A stretch of 64,000 bases of DNA from Castor canadensis (lineage: Eukaryota; Chordata; Mammalia; Rodentia; Castoridae). Positions 30,108 to 42,633 of the stretch are shown here, in pieces. Made by a program: the position numbers and the translations under genes. The notes under the pieces are model-generated. The model had not been told where the DNA came from, did not search any database, and saw nothing but the letters and a program-made list of their open reading frames with translations. The DNA lies in assembly GCF_047511655.1 (NCBI RefSeq), contig NC_133400.1, positions 37,650,001-37,714,000 of the forward strand, read 5' to 3'. How positions within the stretch are numbered: the stretch's first letter is position 1; each line of letters begins with the position of its first letter.

Positions 30108-31324
30108 AAATGTGACTTTTTCTTGATCAGGCATTTACTTGGTTGCTGTAGGTCTTTGATGGATTTTCAGAATTCCTATCCAGTTATATTAGCTAATTTC
30201 TGGTTGTTTAATTAATTTTTACAGGAGGAAAACAAGAGCCTGGAGCTTCCTAGCCCACCATCTTGCTGAGATGGTACATATGTTTTCTGTCATTTCCATC
30301 AGGCAGATGAAATGGAACAAGCCAGGCCTGGTGTCTTTATTTCCCCCATGCTAAGAGAAGGCCAGAGAGGCTTTGCAGTTGTCTAGCCCTACCCCACACT
30401 AGAAGGATATGGACCAATAGCCCATTAGCCACTGAGATCTGAAATGAAGTGTTTTTGTTTCTCTCCCATAAATAAAATTAACTGTGCACATTGAAAACAG
30501 TTTTCCAGTTTTCCCTTTCATTCTTATTGAATTTTCCAACCATTTTGAGAGGCTGGTTCTACCAACTTGATGCACAGATCAGACTGAGAAGAACTTGAGA
30601 TTTCCTCTGAGTGACACAGATGATCTGGTGGTAGAGTCAGAACTTCTGAGTGGAAACTCATGTCTGTACTTACAATAATCAGCTATAATTCTGCCCATGG
30701 CTGAAGTCACATATTCAGCGTAGATGCAGGAGCATGCTCCTACTGAAGAAACTGGGGAAACCACGTTCTAGACCAGAAAAGAATAGACTTTTCAGGACTG
30801 TTTCTGGTAGATGATACAATAGAGATGCAAGCAAGTCCCAGATGGTGAGGGCAGGGGTGCAGTCCATAGGCGCTTCTCTACAAGTACAAAGCCATCTCAT
30901 AAAGCAAGAGTATCATTTACAAGGATGAACTGGAAGTAGAGATCTAGCACCTTGTTCTTCCAGTTTTTCTTTTTTGCCTCAGAGTTGGGTACTCAGCTTG
31001 CCAGATTAGATACTTGATTAGACAGACTTGCTACCAGCACAGAGCTTCTGTTTTTCACTGCTTGAAGACACAGGGAACTCAGGCTCTTGAATTTTAAAGA
31101 GTTTGGGGGGATGAGTAGATAAAAATAACACATGCAAGAAAAAGGCAAATCTTAGAAAAACTTGACAGTCTTGTACTATAGTAAACCCAGAACTCTACTA
31201 TGGTCACAGAGTTCAAGAAATATTCACTGTTTAGGTAAGGGGGAAAAGGCCAGAGCAGGGTACAATTGGGGCACATAATATTTTTGGTATTTAGTAAATT
31301 TATCACATGAAAAATTTCAAATTC

Positions 31325-32400
31325 AAAGAATAGTAGGACACCCACATACTCACTGCTTAGATTAAAAAGTTAACATTTTTGCCATATTTGCTTCATCAAA
31401 TCAAAGATGCTATTGATTTTAAGATACTCCTTTATTTTATATAATGATAGAAAAGAGAAAATACTGCTATTTGTTAGATACCATTGATTTCTAAGGAACA
31501 TTCCAATTTCAGGAATATCAAAATGCTTTAAAAAAAATTGTATCTAGGACTGGAGGTATGGCTTAAGCAACATAGCACCTGCTTTGCAAGGGTGAAGATC
31601 TGAGTTCAAACCTCAGTTCCACCAAAAAGAAAAAAGTATATCTAAAGAGTATGTGTTGATTCCATTTACATGATGTTCTAGATTATGCAAAACTAATCTC
31701 TGATGAAAGAGATCAGAACAGGGGCTCCCTCAGCAAGTGGTAGGAAAGGGCATTGACTAGGAAGAGGTAGAAGGAAATTCTCTGGGGAAAATATTCTGTC
31801 ATTAAAATGGGAAATGGCATTTGTCAAAACTCATTTAGCTGTAATTCTTTAAAAAATCTGTGCAGAACACATAATATTATATATTTTATACCTCAAGTAA
31901 AAATTAAAATAACAAAATATGATTTGAAATAAATATTTTTTGCTAGAGCATTTAAAAGTAAATTATAGTAAATTCCTTAATATGTATCTCCAAAAATAAC
32001 ATTCTACTCCACAACTACAATACCATTGTAACATACCTAAAAATTTAATAGTAGATCCCTAATATCCCTAGTTCATATTTAAATATTCCTAAATGTAATT
32101 TTCATATATTTTGCTTTGTTGTTGTTTTAAAACTTTTATTATAAATGAACTACAGCTATAGAAAACTACACCAAATATATGTACCATGGTTATTGCAAGG
32201 TGAACACCCTCATAACTGCCATTCAGGACAGAGGGGAAACTTTGCCAGCCACCTCAGAAGCCATCCCCCTGCGTCATCACGATCAGAACCATCCCTACCT
32301 CAGAGCGATCATGTTATGAGTAAGAGTTCCTGAGATTTTGCATGTTGGTGACATATTCAGTTAAGTCAGATACAAAATGTTGGCTCATGTTTTCTTTTCT
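31325..32400. mobile_element. Old L1M/HAL1-like sequence interrupted by a sense L1 3' end
   Basis: TTAACATTTTTGCCATATTT at 31371 and AAAATAACATTCTACTCCAC near 31993 look like two halves of one old L1 element. Between them, 31440-31920 resembles a plus-strand L1 3' end (GGGGCTCCCTCAGCAAGTGG). Orientation of the outer element is uncertain. Confidence 0.5.
31546..31636 (+). mobile_element. tRNA-derived SINE, sense
   Basis: GGACTGGAGGTATGGCTTAA and GAGTTCAAACCTC; short A tail. Confidence 0.8.
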
Positions 32401-32672
32401 TGAATATCTTAAATTTGTTACTCTATTATCTTCTATCATGAAGCATCCCTGTTGAAAGTCTAATAAAAATTTAATTTTCTTTCCATTGGCCTTTTTGCAG
32501 GTAGGTAAATGTATCAAGGACAACATAAATACAGAAATAAAAACCAGAAAAAATATGGCAACCAGGTGATAAATCTCAGGAAAAATTATTGAAAAATTAA
32601 TAATTTATTTCAGAAATGACACTAACCCAAAAGGAAAACAATATGATACTGCCTTATGAGAAATAGAAGATG

Positions 32673-32766
32673 GAGCCAGTCACCGGTAGCTCACACCTGT
32701 AATCCTAGCTACTCAGGAGGCAGAGATCAGGAGGATTGCTGTTTGAAGCCAGCCTGGGCAACATAG
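32673..32766 (+). mobile_element. 7SL/B1-like SINE, sense
   Basis: CACACCTGTAATCCTAGCTA, ACTCAGGAGGCAGAGATCAG, unusually close to the Alu/B1 left-arm consensus. Confidence 0.85.
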
Positions 32767-32775
32767 AATAAAAAA

Positions 32776-32856
32776 GTTTTTAAGACAGAGTCTCACTTTG
32801 TAGCCCTCCTGCCTCTACCTCTAGGTGCTGGATTACAGGCTTGTACCACAATTATT
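32776..32856 (-). mobile_element. 7SL/B1-like SINE, antisense fragment
   Basis: AGACAGAGTCTCACTTTGTA then GTGCTGGATTACAGGC, with the middle deleted; in inverted orientation beside the previous copy. Confidence 0.75.
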
Positions 32857-33095
32857 GTCTTAACTCTGGTTAATGTTAAAATGACTAGAAATGCTGTTTT
32901 AGCAGAGCAGAGGGTCAGGAACCAGAGTGCATGGAACATTAGACAAAGTCAGCCAGCATCAAAAAAATAGGCAGGGGACCTGAGTTGGTGGGGACAGTAA
33001 CTAAACCAGACATTAGCCTTATCAATGTGTTAATCTGTTATAAAAGAAGGTGTTTGTGAATTATTTATACAATTAAAAGTAAAAAAGTCTGAGTT

Positions 33096-33172
33096 AGGGC
33101 TAGGGATGTAGCTCAGTAACAGAGTGCTTAAGTGCAAGGTCCAGGGTTTGATCTCCAACACCAAAAAATAAA
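33096..33172 (+). mobile_element. ID-like SINE, sense
   Basis: GGCTAGGGATGTAGCTCAGT; box B TTTGATCTCC decayed. Confidence 0.75.
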
Positions 33173-33561
33173 AACTAAACTTCTGTATTTTAAATAAACA
33201 AAGAGTCAGTTTCTTTTTGTCTTAAAAAAATTGGCATTAAAGAACAAGTCACATAATTGCACTATTTTAGATGAGTGTTCTTATACTTTTGAGTGAGATT
33301 CCTCAAATGAAATACTGGAGTGTTTTTATTTCTTCTGGTATAAAACTAAAAAATATGATCACTTGCTTCTAGGGAACTGCCTTCTATTCACTCCTAACTG
33401 TGGTTCAAGGACATGGCACATGGTTCTGGCCTGGCTATGGGAGCAAAAACAGCAATTTTCTTCCAGAAGTCTTCTGGCTCTTTTTCCCTCTGTGATTCTG
33501 AGAAGACAGAGCAGAGTTAAAATTCTTTAAATATCCCTGAATCCTCCCCACAGCACAAGAT

Positions 33562-33704
33562 CCTATCTTGAAAAAAACCATCACAAAAAAGGGCTGGTGG
33601 AGTGGCGCAAAGTGTAGGCCCTGATTTCAAGCCCCAGTACTGCCAAAAAAAAAAAGAAACAGAAGATGGAAAAAAGTTTTGAAATTAAAAATAAAGAGGG
33701 GAAA
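33562..33704 (+). mobile_element. SINE (3' part of composite) with probable duplication
   Basis: GGGCTGGTGGAGTGG and CTGATTTCAAGCCCCAG. AGCACAAGAT at 33552-33561 and 33705-33714 would be its target site, although about 45 bp after the A tail also lie inside. Confidence 0.65.
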
Positions 33705-34098
33705 AGCACAAGATACAGTGACAAAGATTAGCCGGGCACTGGTGGTAAAAGAAAACCAAACCAGAAAACAATAGCAAATAACAAAAACTGTAATTCAAGA
33801 CAGCTTTTTAAAGATTTGACAGTACCATACTGAAAAGATACACATTATACCTGAAAATATTGACCCAGAATATTCTAATGAATCCCTGAACTTTAAAGTA
33901 AAAAACCAAAGCAAAACAAGAATCCACATAAACGAAAACAAAAAACAAAACAAAATAAAAAACAACCCCTCTCCCAGCCTCCCAAAGAAGAGCAAACAAC
34001 ATTAATGGGAGTTAATTCTAATTATGACAGTGGACCACTAATAGCAGCTTTGAGGAAGTATCTATGCTATTGCTTCCTCTACAAAAATGTAAAACTTG

Positions 34099-34306
34099 AG
34101 GCAGTGTGTGGTGGTTCATACCTGTGATCCCAGCTACTCCTACTTGGGAGGCGGAGATCAAGAGAATTCCAGTTTGAGGCCAGCCAGGGCAAAAATTTGA
34201 GACACTATTAAAAAAATAATTAAAGCAAGAAAGAGGGATGGGGGTGTGTGACTCAAGTGGTAGTGCCACTGGGGTTCAAACCCTAGTGCCACATACCAAC
34301 CTCCTG
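34099..34306 (+). mobile_element. Composite SINE, sense
   Basis: CATACCTGTGATCCCAGCTA, GAGGCCAGCCAGGGC, then GACTCAAGTGGTAG with the rest of the tRNA-like half shortened. Confidence 0.8.
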
Positions 34307-34344
34307 GCAAAATGTAAAACTTGAGAATGAGATTTTAGGAACAT

Positions 34345-34672
34345 ATTCCTGGTTTTTTGGGTGCTTCAGTACTGGGATTTGAACTTAGTGTTTCATACTT
34401 GCTGGGCAAATGTTCTACTGTTTGATCCACACCTCTAGTCCTTTTTGCTCTGGTTATTTTGGATAGGATCTTATTGTTCATGCCCTTGCCAGCCTGGACC
34501 TCGGTCCTTCTATTTTATGCTTCCCACAGTACCTGGATGACAGGCATATGCCATTGTGCCCAGCTATTTTGTTGATATAGGGTCTCTCAGATTTTGCCCC
34601 TGCTGGCCTTGAATCATGATACTCTCTATCTCAGCCTCCCACATAGCTGGTATTATAGATGTGACCAGCTCT
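34345..34672 (-). mobile_element. Composite SINE, antisense, with two 7SL-like segments
   Basis: GGGATTTGAACTTAGTG, then two successive 7SL-like pieces (34450-34565 and 34566-34672), the second with TCTCAGCCTCCCACATAGC. Confidence 0.75.
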
Positions 34673-34794
34673 GACTCCCTGCTTTTTAGTATGGAGATGG
34701 CCTTGAGTGCCAATCTCAGTCTTTGATCAGAGCTTGAAACTGGAGTTTTAGATCCCAAGCCCAAGCTTCTGGGACTCTACATGCTAGATCCGGC

Positions 34795-35400
34795 TACTGG
34801 CCCCTAAACACCAAATAAAGATGCACAGCAAAGAGCATTTATTTATTACACGGCTCAGGACATGCCATGGGAAGAGGCACAGTAAGCACTTAGCCCATCT
34901 TCAGCCATCTTCCAGGCACAGACATGAGCTACAGGTTTAAATAGACAAAAGAACAGGGAGCAGAGGAGGAGAGAGATAAGGTATGCACAGTTAAACTGTT
35001 CAGTCACAGGTGTAGTCTGGTTGACGGTTATCTCTGTCCCAGGGTTCCAAAGAGGTGTTCAGGAGAAGATGTTATCACTGTCATCACTGGAGGGGAGCAA
35101 TCTGGTTCCCATGAGGTGATTGCTTCTGCTCCAGGGTGCAGCCTCATTATTATAGGTAATTGTCCTTATTTGGAAAGGTGGTCCGGTCCTGCAAGGTTCC
35201 ATTGTTCCTTAGAGGTAGTTTCAGTTCCTTGTCACAAAGATGGTATCAATCGTTCCTGCCATTCTTTGATACCTTGCAAGAGAGAATGGCTCAAAGGACA
35301 ACAGGTACAAAATGGAGACAGGGATGCAAAGCTTTTCTCCTGCTTTTAGTTAATTCGTGGGCCCAAGAGGGAGTCAGTGCTTTCCAGTAAAAGCAGTTAA
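34795..35400 (-). mobile_element. LTR-like element, minus strand, low certainty
   Basis: On the minus strand GTGTAATAAATAAATGCTC (about 34852-34834) looks like a 3'-end signal before a short U5-like tail, with about 500 bp of unique-looking sequence upstream. No terminal TG/CA pair or duplication was secured. Confidence 0.4.
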
Positions 35401-35548
35401 AGAACCTCTTTCAAGCTGACTATTCAATCAAAGCATTGCTAAATAATAACTTTTTAGCTTGACTTTCTCCAGGCTTATTGAGATTGATTTGATTAGAATG
35501 CATTGATTCAAGTGGCAGAAAACCCTACTCATATCCGCATTCAAAAAG

Positions 35549-35735
35549 GTATATATTGCCTCTAATTCTAGCTACTGGGGAAGTTGAGGGAGGAGGACCT
35601 CAAATTTCAGACCAGCCCGGGCAACTTACCAAGACACTATCTCAAAATAAAGTAAAAAAGGGCTGGGAATGTTAGCTTAGTGGTAAGGGTGCCTTGCCTA
35701 GCACGCACAAGACCCCAGGTTCAAAAACAAAAACA
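35549..35735 (+). mobile_element. Composite SINE, sense
   Basis: TTCTAGCTACTGGGGAAGTT, then GGGCTGGGAATGTTAGCTTA and CCAGGTTCAAAAAC. Confidence 0.75.
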
Positions 35736-36085
35736 AAAAATGGCAGAATGAATCCTTGCGGAGTTATTTGACACTTCAGAGTGGTGAGATTCATAGCACA
35801 AAAGGCAATACTGTCTTGCCCAATGCCAGGGGAGCCCGTTTGTACTGTGTGGCAGAAGCCCACATTTTGTATTTTGGGTGATGCCTCTGCAGTCACGTGC
35901 TGTGGCCCTCTTCGTTCTGTTTTCTCTGTACCTTAATTCCTCCTGTGTAGCCTTCTCTCACAGCTGAAGACTCACCTCTTCAGGTCACCAAAACCAAGAG
36001 AGCACAGAGGACTTTCTCACCCGCCCCTGCCAGGATACCTCAGAAAAATCCCTTCATCCCTTGCTGGCTCTGATTGGGTCACAGT

Positions 36086-36147
36086 CCCAGCCTGAGTCAA
36101 TCGTGGAGCCAGGGGAAGGCTGCTGTGCTGATTGACTCAGGTCTGGG
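36086..36147. repeat. Imperfect inverted repeat with two AP-1-like sites
   Basis: CCTGAGTCAATC (36091-36102) and GATTGACTCAGG (36130-36141) are exact reverse complements; the outer CCCAG/CTGGG pairs too, with one extra base. Each arm has TGAGTCA. Flanking 35480-36160 resembles a widespread old interspersed repeat, so the palindrome may belong to that family. Confidence 0.6.
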
Positions 36148-36282
36148 CCAGGGCCAAGCGGTTAGCTGTAGAGACAGAGCTCCTTCAGAACCCTTGAAGG
36201 AAGAGAAAGGGAGGATAAACAGGCATGGTTAACAGGGGCTGTGACAAGGAGTAACTTTGCATGAGGTAGATGGCACCTCTTC

Positions 36283-36360
36283 TGGGGAGTTGCTTAGTGG
36301 TAGAGCGGCTGTCTAGCAAGTGGGAGGCCACGGGTTCAAACCTGAGTACTAAGAAAACAA
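36283..36360 (+). mobile_element. tRNA-derived SINE, sense
   Basis: TTAGTGGTAGAGCGGCTG and GGGTTCAAACCTG. Confidence 0.75.
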
Positions 36361-36409
36361 AAATGGCACCACCTCTTTAAGGTCAGTATATCATGGTAGA
36401 GAGTGTAGA

Positions 36410-36580
36410 GCACAGAGCCAAACCATCTTGGTTGTAATTCTGGCTTTACCATTAAAGGTGTGTGACCTTAGGTAAATTACCAAATTACCTCACCTGTGAA
36501 TTGGCAATAAGAGCCTTCTCCCTCCTAAGATTGTTGTGACACAAAATTGATTTAATATGCTTAGACATTGACTGGCATGG
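36410..36580 (-). mobile_element. MIR element
   Basis: TTCTGGCTTTACCATTAAAG, TGTGTGACCTTAGGTAAATT and TAAGATTGTTGTGACAC. Confidence 0.75.
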
Positions 36581-36589
36581 GACAAAAAT

Positions 36590-38000
36590 CCAGAAAAGTC
36601 TTTGCCTTACTGAGATTTGGCATCCATAGGAGACATTTAACATTCTCATACAAAGAGGGTTCAATGAAGTGTTAAGCCAAAACTGTGATATGGTGACCAG
36701 AAATGCCCCCTTCCATCACTGCATTCATTTTCCTCTGGAATCAGCAGATTCCAGGTTCCACCCATTTGCATGCTGGTTTGTGGCTTGTTTTGAGGTTGGT
36801 TTGGGTTTAAGGGCATAGCTGAGGAATATCATTAAGAACAATCCATTGTGAGGGTTAATTCACAACATTGTTCCAGAACTTTGGACTCTGATTCATGGTT
36901 TTCCTGCCAGCCTTTGCAGCAGCAAAGCTTCAGTGTGACACACTCACTAATTTATAAACCACTTATAACTCTCTTCTCCTCTTAGCCCAGCTGCTCCACA
37001 AACCCAACTGAGGGGAAATTGTGGGTTGTGATTGAACTTTCTCTATAATGAAGTGTAAATTGTCCTTTTAAATAGTACCTTTCTTTATAATTCCCAGGTC
37101 TCAAACGTGGTAATTAAGAGAAGCCTGAAAAGCAAGAGGCTTGTGTTCCAGGTCCTCATTTCAAATCCCAAATGTTGAATTATCTGTGCGTGTGTCCTGG
37201 CTTGCCATCTTATTTCCTTCAATCCTCCTCCAGTCCCTTTCTTAGTAACAATCTCAAATCCTGGCAGCAAGTGGCATGCGAAGCCAGGCACATTTTTATT
37301 CTACACAGATAGGTTATATAAAGCTTCCTGTTTTAAAGTAATTTGTTTTGTCCTTTATTTCTTTTGTGTGCCTTAGGAATCTGCTTGGATTCTTAATGGG
37401 CTATATCTCTGGCTAGACTTAGTCCTTGTTTAAGCAATATGTACTGATTTTTATACAGGCATTCACAGTAGTATTTATTGAGGACCTATGTGATATCACC
37501 CAACCATGCACTGATAAAATCAGGGAGTTTCTCCATACCCTTTTTTGCTAATTCTTTTCCAAAAAATCCTACTTTTGATATACCATCTTTTGTTTTCTAT
37601 TTTAAAAAAAACGCATTGGTTTGGCCAGTTAAGGACCTAATTTCTGTATAATGACTTCCTGCTTGGAGAGTTACTGTAATGAAGCTGAGGTTATCAAGTA
37701 TCTCACCCCCTCCTCCCCCTTCTAACATGCTTCACAGGACACCTTCTTCCTGTTCTTCACTTTGCTAATGTTTTCTCATTTTTCTAGAATTAGGCCAACA
37801 TCCTGACTGCTGAGAGACTTTCCTGGATCCCTTTGATTCGGATATTCCTTGCCCTGGCTCCCTTGAGTCCATCATTCTTGGAGAAAGAGTTGTAGTTGGA
37901 TTGTGATCATTGATTTGCGTGTCTGTAGAAACCAGGAAAGGACAATGCCCAACAGAAGTTATTATCTTTGCAGTCTAAAAGATAATTATCAAGGGAATAA
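36590..38000. other. Intergenic, unassigned
   Basis: AT-rich with no family recognised; T and A runs at 37600. Confidence 0.4.
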
Positions 38001-38125
38001 ATGAAATATATGTACTGAGTACCTACTATGTGCCAATTACTGTAATAGGCTCTGGGACATCAAGACCTTGACCCTTTCAAGATAATAATCTAGTGGAAAG
38101 TTACACAGTAGGTTAATAATCACAC
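38000..38125. mobile_element. Old LINE (L2/L3-like) fragment
   Basis: ACTGAGTACCTACTATGTGC, AGGCTCTGGGACATCAAGAC and ATAATAATCTAGTGGAAAG. Confidence 0.5.
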
Positions 38126-38802
38126 ATGTCACTATGCAATCTCCAACTATGTAATCAGTGTTTTGAAGAAAAAGAACAGGATGTTAGGAGGACCCAGAGA
38201 CTGGATAAGCAGAAGGGAGAAAAAAAGCAGGAGGGTGAGAAGTATTTTCAGGCAAGAGGTCCTGCAGTGCATTGAATGAATAAACAGATGAGTTAGATGG
38301 AAGGGGAAAGAGAACTAGCTGGTCCTAAAGGTGACCTGATTTTATTTTATTACTTAATTTAATTTTTTTGATCTAAGTGTCCCTTAGTCTTATTCTAACC
38401 TACCTCTCTTTTTAACAATGGGATTTTGCTTAGTCAAATTGGGTGTGTCATCTCCCAGGCCTTCTCCTCTCATGGAATTAATTTAGTGATGAATTTGGAC
38501 CTAAAGCAAGTCTGGAACTTTTGGGAAAACTATGAAGACAGGCATTTCTTTCAGCACTTGGGAGGTTGTGCTTGGAAAGAAAGAGTAGAGATAGATGGAG
38601 ACAAGTAGATTTCTGATTTTTTTTTTTTGAGCACTTGGATCTAGGCATATATCTTAAACTCACATGGATACAACTGTGTCTAAATTCACATAAGTATGTC
38701 TTTTAAAATATTAGCTAAATAATTTCCCTCTTTTTTATTTGGCTTAAGCTAGTTTGCGTAGGGCTTCAGTTACTCAAAACTAAAAACGTCTTTACTAATA
38801 TA

Positions 38803-38998
38803 ATTTTTTTTTTATGGTGCTGGGGTTTGAACTCAGGGCCTACACCTCAAGCCACTCCACCAGCCCTATTTTTGTGATTTTTTTTTTTTGAGATAGGGTC
38901 TCATGAACTATTTGCCCAGGCTGCTTGGAACCACAATCCTCCTGATCTCTGCCTCCTGAATAACTAGGATTACAGCTCTAAGCCACTGGCACCTGGCT
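38803..38998 (-). mobile_element. Composite SINE, antisense
   Basis: GGGGTTTGAACTCAGGGC, AAGCCACTCCACCAGCCC, then 7SL-like CTCCTGATCTCTGCCTCCTG. Box A region shortened as in the 15115 copy. Confidence 0.88.
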
Positions 38999-41900
38999 CT
39001 AATATGATGATTTTGACTAATCTCACTCATTTGCTAAATCTAAAAATGGTGGGGAAGGCCAGCTAAGGTTAGTTACCTAGAGTCATCTAGCCAGGGGGGT
39101 GGCACAGCCCAAGCACACCAAAATTTCCTACAACAAAATATGCATATTCTGCAGCCTTTTCTCCAGAGACCCAGATCCTTGCATCTGCTTTGTGTGGGTG
39201 GGTGTCTAGCAACGATGCCCTGAGGGAGGGCAGCTTGGGGGAGAAATAAATAGGAAATTTCCCAGGACTTGCAAGGCAGGGAGGTCCAGGTACCCAAGGT
39301 GCTGAAAAGCCACGAGCTGCTTCTGCATTGAAAGGATGTGGAAAACTCCTGATTTGAGAGTAGAAATCTGGCAGGAGAGGTGGCTTTTCTGGAGCATGAA
39401 TAGTAAACATGCAGGGCCAGGCAGCTGGGACTACTAATGGGTGTCTGTCAGCACCACACTGGTGGGTCACAGCTGCCTCCTAGTGCCAGATGTCAGCTTT
39501 TGCAAGTTGTTTACTGGCAGTTTCCAATTGGTAGGCCTTCTGAGGACCAAATTAGGGAGGAGGATGGGTCATTATCTTTACCTTCACATTTAGGAAGAAC
39601 TTTAAAATCAGGCTTTCAATATGTTCTCTAAATTAGTTTATTATACATAAAATTCCAGAGACAAATTGACTGGGGAAAGTAGAGAATCACTCCACAACAT
39701 TCAAGCTTTCATCTCATTCTAATCCTCTAGAGTGCTATGCATTTTATAGATAGGTTAGGTAGATAGACATTTAAAAAAAAATTCTGTGATGGTCATATTT
39801 ATGATTTGAATTTTTGGCAGGAATTAAGTAGCACATTTCAAATGAATGACTGGGGAGAGTTGAATCAAAGGCCACTAACAAAGGTGTGAAAAGGGATCAA
39901 AGGGAACAAGGACCAGGGTTACCTCCCATAGTCTGATGGGGCAAAGAGAGGAGAGGATCCAGCAGGAGTCTCCTGTAGGAGACAGCTGCTTGACAGGTGC
40001 TCTGGCCTATGGGTGCTGATTGGTGATGGGTGACTGAGTTCCTGAGCAGCACAGCCTTACAGGTAGATTAATGCGTAAGTGACTTTTTAAGGCAGCACTC
40101 TCAGGGAAGATGGGAAATAGAATGGGAGGGAGCAGCAGATAGGAGGAGGAAGCAGGCATGTGCAATTTCAGTGCTGTACTGTTAGGTTTCAGCAGGTCTG
40201 ACTGGAGGCAAAGAGGCTTGGCACTGAAACTCCTGACTTGTTAGCCATTGATCAAATGGGAGGGGAGGAGGGGAAATGGGGCAGTTACCCCCAGGCACTG
40301 TGGACTTTCTACATGTTTGGGTTGGGCAAACTGGTTTCTTATTCTGATCAGACTAACTGAGCAAAAAAATTCTGAGTGTTAGAAGAGCACAGTGAAAAGC
40401 AGTATATGGGGGAACCAAAGATAACCAACTCAGGAACTACTTCTGGATAAAGCAAGGATATCTTCTTAAATGGGGGTGGGAGCAAATGAGAGGTGATATG
40501 TCCCTTGACTTCTGAAGGAGGAAGAGGCTGAGATGGAGTTTGGAGATTAGGGGAGAGGGTAATGCTACCTGTGAAAGACAAAGAAGGAAGAAGTAGGATT
40601 GGGCAGGGAAAGGCTCAGAACACAGTCAGATCTAACATTCTTGTCAAATTCCCCTGGGAAGTCTAGTGCAAAGACTGCCCATTATGAGACTAATGCATTG
40701 GTCAATGACCAGACTTTTGTACACTATGTCATGTCTCACCACTGTCTGGTGGTTGACTAAGAAGGGCTGGATCCTGTAAGTGGTACAGCTGGAGGCTTTT
40801 AGCTAATGGTGCTCCCTACAGCTAAATGGTAAATTATTTTTGACAGAGGATCCAAGGATGAAGCTCTTTTATGGCTGCCCCACATAATGAAATGTGGGAT
40901 ACTTGGCTATTCTAGTCATCCTCCCAACACCACCATGTTACCTGAAGGAATTCAGAAACAAGGCTCAAAGAGAAATGGGGTTGCTCCTGGCTCACGTGAT
41001 CCCATAGATAAATCTGTACCAGAAGCTCATCAGATTCTCAGTCTTTTTGGTGATATGAGCCAATAAATACTCTTTTTGCTTAAGCAATTTGAGTTGGATT
41101 TTCCATTTCAGCAAGATTTCTGAGTTTTGGTTTATGTACTGCTTGAGCCTTACTTCCGTAACTGTAAAATAGGGTTCATGATACAAGTGGTTTCATAGAA
41201 TGATAGTTAATATAAAGGCACAGGGTACATGCCCATCAAATAGTATTTGAAAGTATGAAGGGAAGAAGTAATGGAGGCAGAGCAAGATGTGGGACTCCCA
41301 GAAGCCCCTCTGGTGCCCAGGAAGGCCAGTGGGCTGAGTTCAGTGCTCAGTGAAGATACTGCCTGGTGTGGACTAACCAGAGTTACTCAGCTAGAAAGGA
41401 GGGCTGGCCTGGAGTTGCTTAGAACCTGTGACTTTTCTTCAGTGGAGAGTCCCACCCAGTGCATTACTAGCCATGTAGCAGGAAAAGAAAAGCCCTCCTA
41501 CAGGACAAAGATGATGCTTTTTGTGTTCTTTTTTTTCATCTGGACAGTTCTTTTTATCTATTTTTGTTATTGTTTGTAGGCCATTCCTTTGTAGAAATAC
41601 ACAAAGTTTGTAACAAAAATAAAAGGAACAAACAAAAGGAATAAAAGGAAAACAATAACAAATAAAAGGAAAAATCACATTTGCAACACTGTGATGATTC
41701 AAAGCTTTTGGACAAAAAGAACTCTACTTGAAAACTCGGGAGATATTTTCTGGCAGAAATGGTCAATTATATATTTTAAAGATCTGCTGAGATTCCTACT
41801 GCTCTTCTTTTCTCCCACCCAACATGCCAAAGCTTTAACAGGCTCATTGGGAGAGATTTTATTCTGAATGTTAAAATGGTGACAGGAGTGGGGGCTGGGT

Positions 41901-42237
41901 GCTGCCACATTTCATTTCTCCGGCCTTCCTGAGGAAGCTCAGGCCCTAATCACAAGAGAGAACAAAAAGTGGCTTTTGTTAGCTATTTTGGTTCATCAAG
42001 CACTAAATACCTGTTATTAAACAAGCTCCTGCCTAGTCTAATTGCATATCGTGAGACCAGAGGCACCTATAGCCAATTAAGCAGTGTATCCATAAAAGAT
42101 CTTGAGCGAAGTTAGAAATAGCATCAAAAGCCAGTGAAAAGTGGGTTCCCCTGGCACCTGTTCTGGTTCTGAGTTTCTTTCTATCTTCAGGTCAAGACAG
42201 ACTAGGAGATTTCTACTGAATCCTGTCATTTTTTGTC
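38999..42237. other. Intergenic, unassigned
   Basis: Over 3 kb with no clear SINE or L1, the longest such gap. Small open frames at 39087-39470 and 41271-41579 have no recognisable domain. 41940-42180 is a candidate for conserved noncoding DNA only because it is unique. Confidence 0.4.
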
Positions 42238-42239
42238 AC

Positions 42240-42335
42240 AGTCTGTAGGATTTCAAAGGCTCACCTCTCATATCACTTCTTTTGTGCAACCTTCCCCAGC
42301 CTGCCCTGCAAAATTAGATAATTGCTTCACTTGGG
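42240..42335 (+). mobile_element. L2-like fragment
   Basis: CTTTTGTGCAACCTTCCCCA; short and diverged. Confidence 0.35.
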
Positions 42336-42337
42336 TA

Positions 42338-42565
42338 TCTGTGGTAGCCAGCATCCAAGATGGCCCCCCAGCGATCCCTGCTTCCTGGATACGTTCCCTT
42401 ATTTAGTTCCCTCCCACACTGAATGGGGCTGACTTGTGTAAAAGATTATTGTAGAAATGGTAGAAATGACAGTGTAACTTCTGAAATTAGGTCACAAAAG
42501 ACACTGGATTATTTCTCCTCAAAAGAGACTCAGCCAGAACCACACAGGTAAATTATTCCCAAATT
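42338..42565 (+). mobile_element. MLT1-like (ERVL-MaLR) LTR fragment
   Basis: GTGGTAGCCAGCATCCAAGA, CTCCCACACTGAATGGGGCT, GACTTGTGT and CCAGAACCACACAGG appear in the order of the MLT1 consensus, with the middle missing. Confidence 0.65.
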
Positions 42566-42595
42566 TATTATCATTCGAATTCCTCATTAGGCTCT

Positions 42596-42633
42596 CTGTC
42601 TCTCTCTATATACATATATACATATACATATGT
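42596..42633. repeat. (CT)n then (ACATAT)n low-complexity tract
   Basis: CTCTCTGTCTCTCTCTATA followed by repeated ACATAT units. Confidence 0.85.

Larger units (their letters stand above)
28190..30285 (-). mobile_element. L1 antisense copy with SINE insertions
   Basis: Antisense ORF2/3' UTR-type sequence such as CTTGTAGGGCAAGTGTAGTG, TTTCTCCCTGGTTTTGGAAG and, at the right end, AGCCCACCATCTTGCTGAGA. SINEs interrupt it at 28960-29044, 29139-29356 and 30036-30107. Confidence 0.8.

Noticed and set aside
34795-35400. Independent gene suggested by overlapping 76-77-codon frames near 35116-35390
   Set aside because: More likely inside an LTR-like element; no domain or splice structure.
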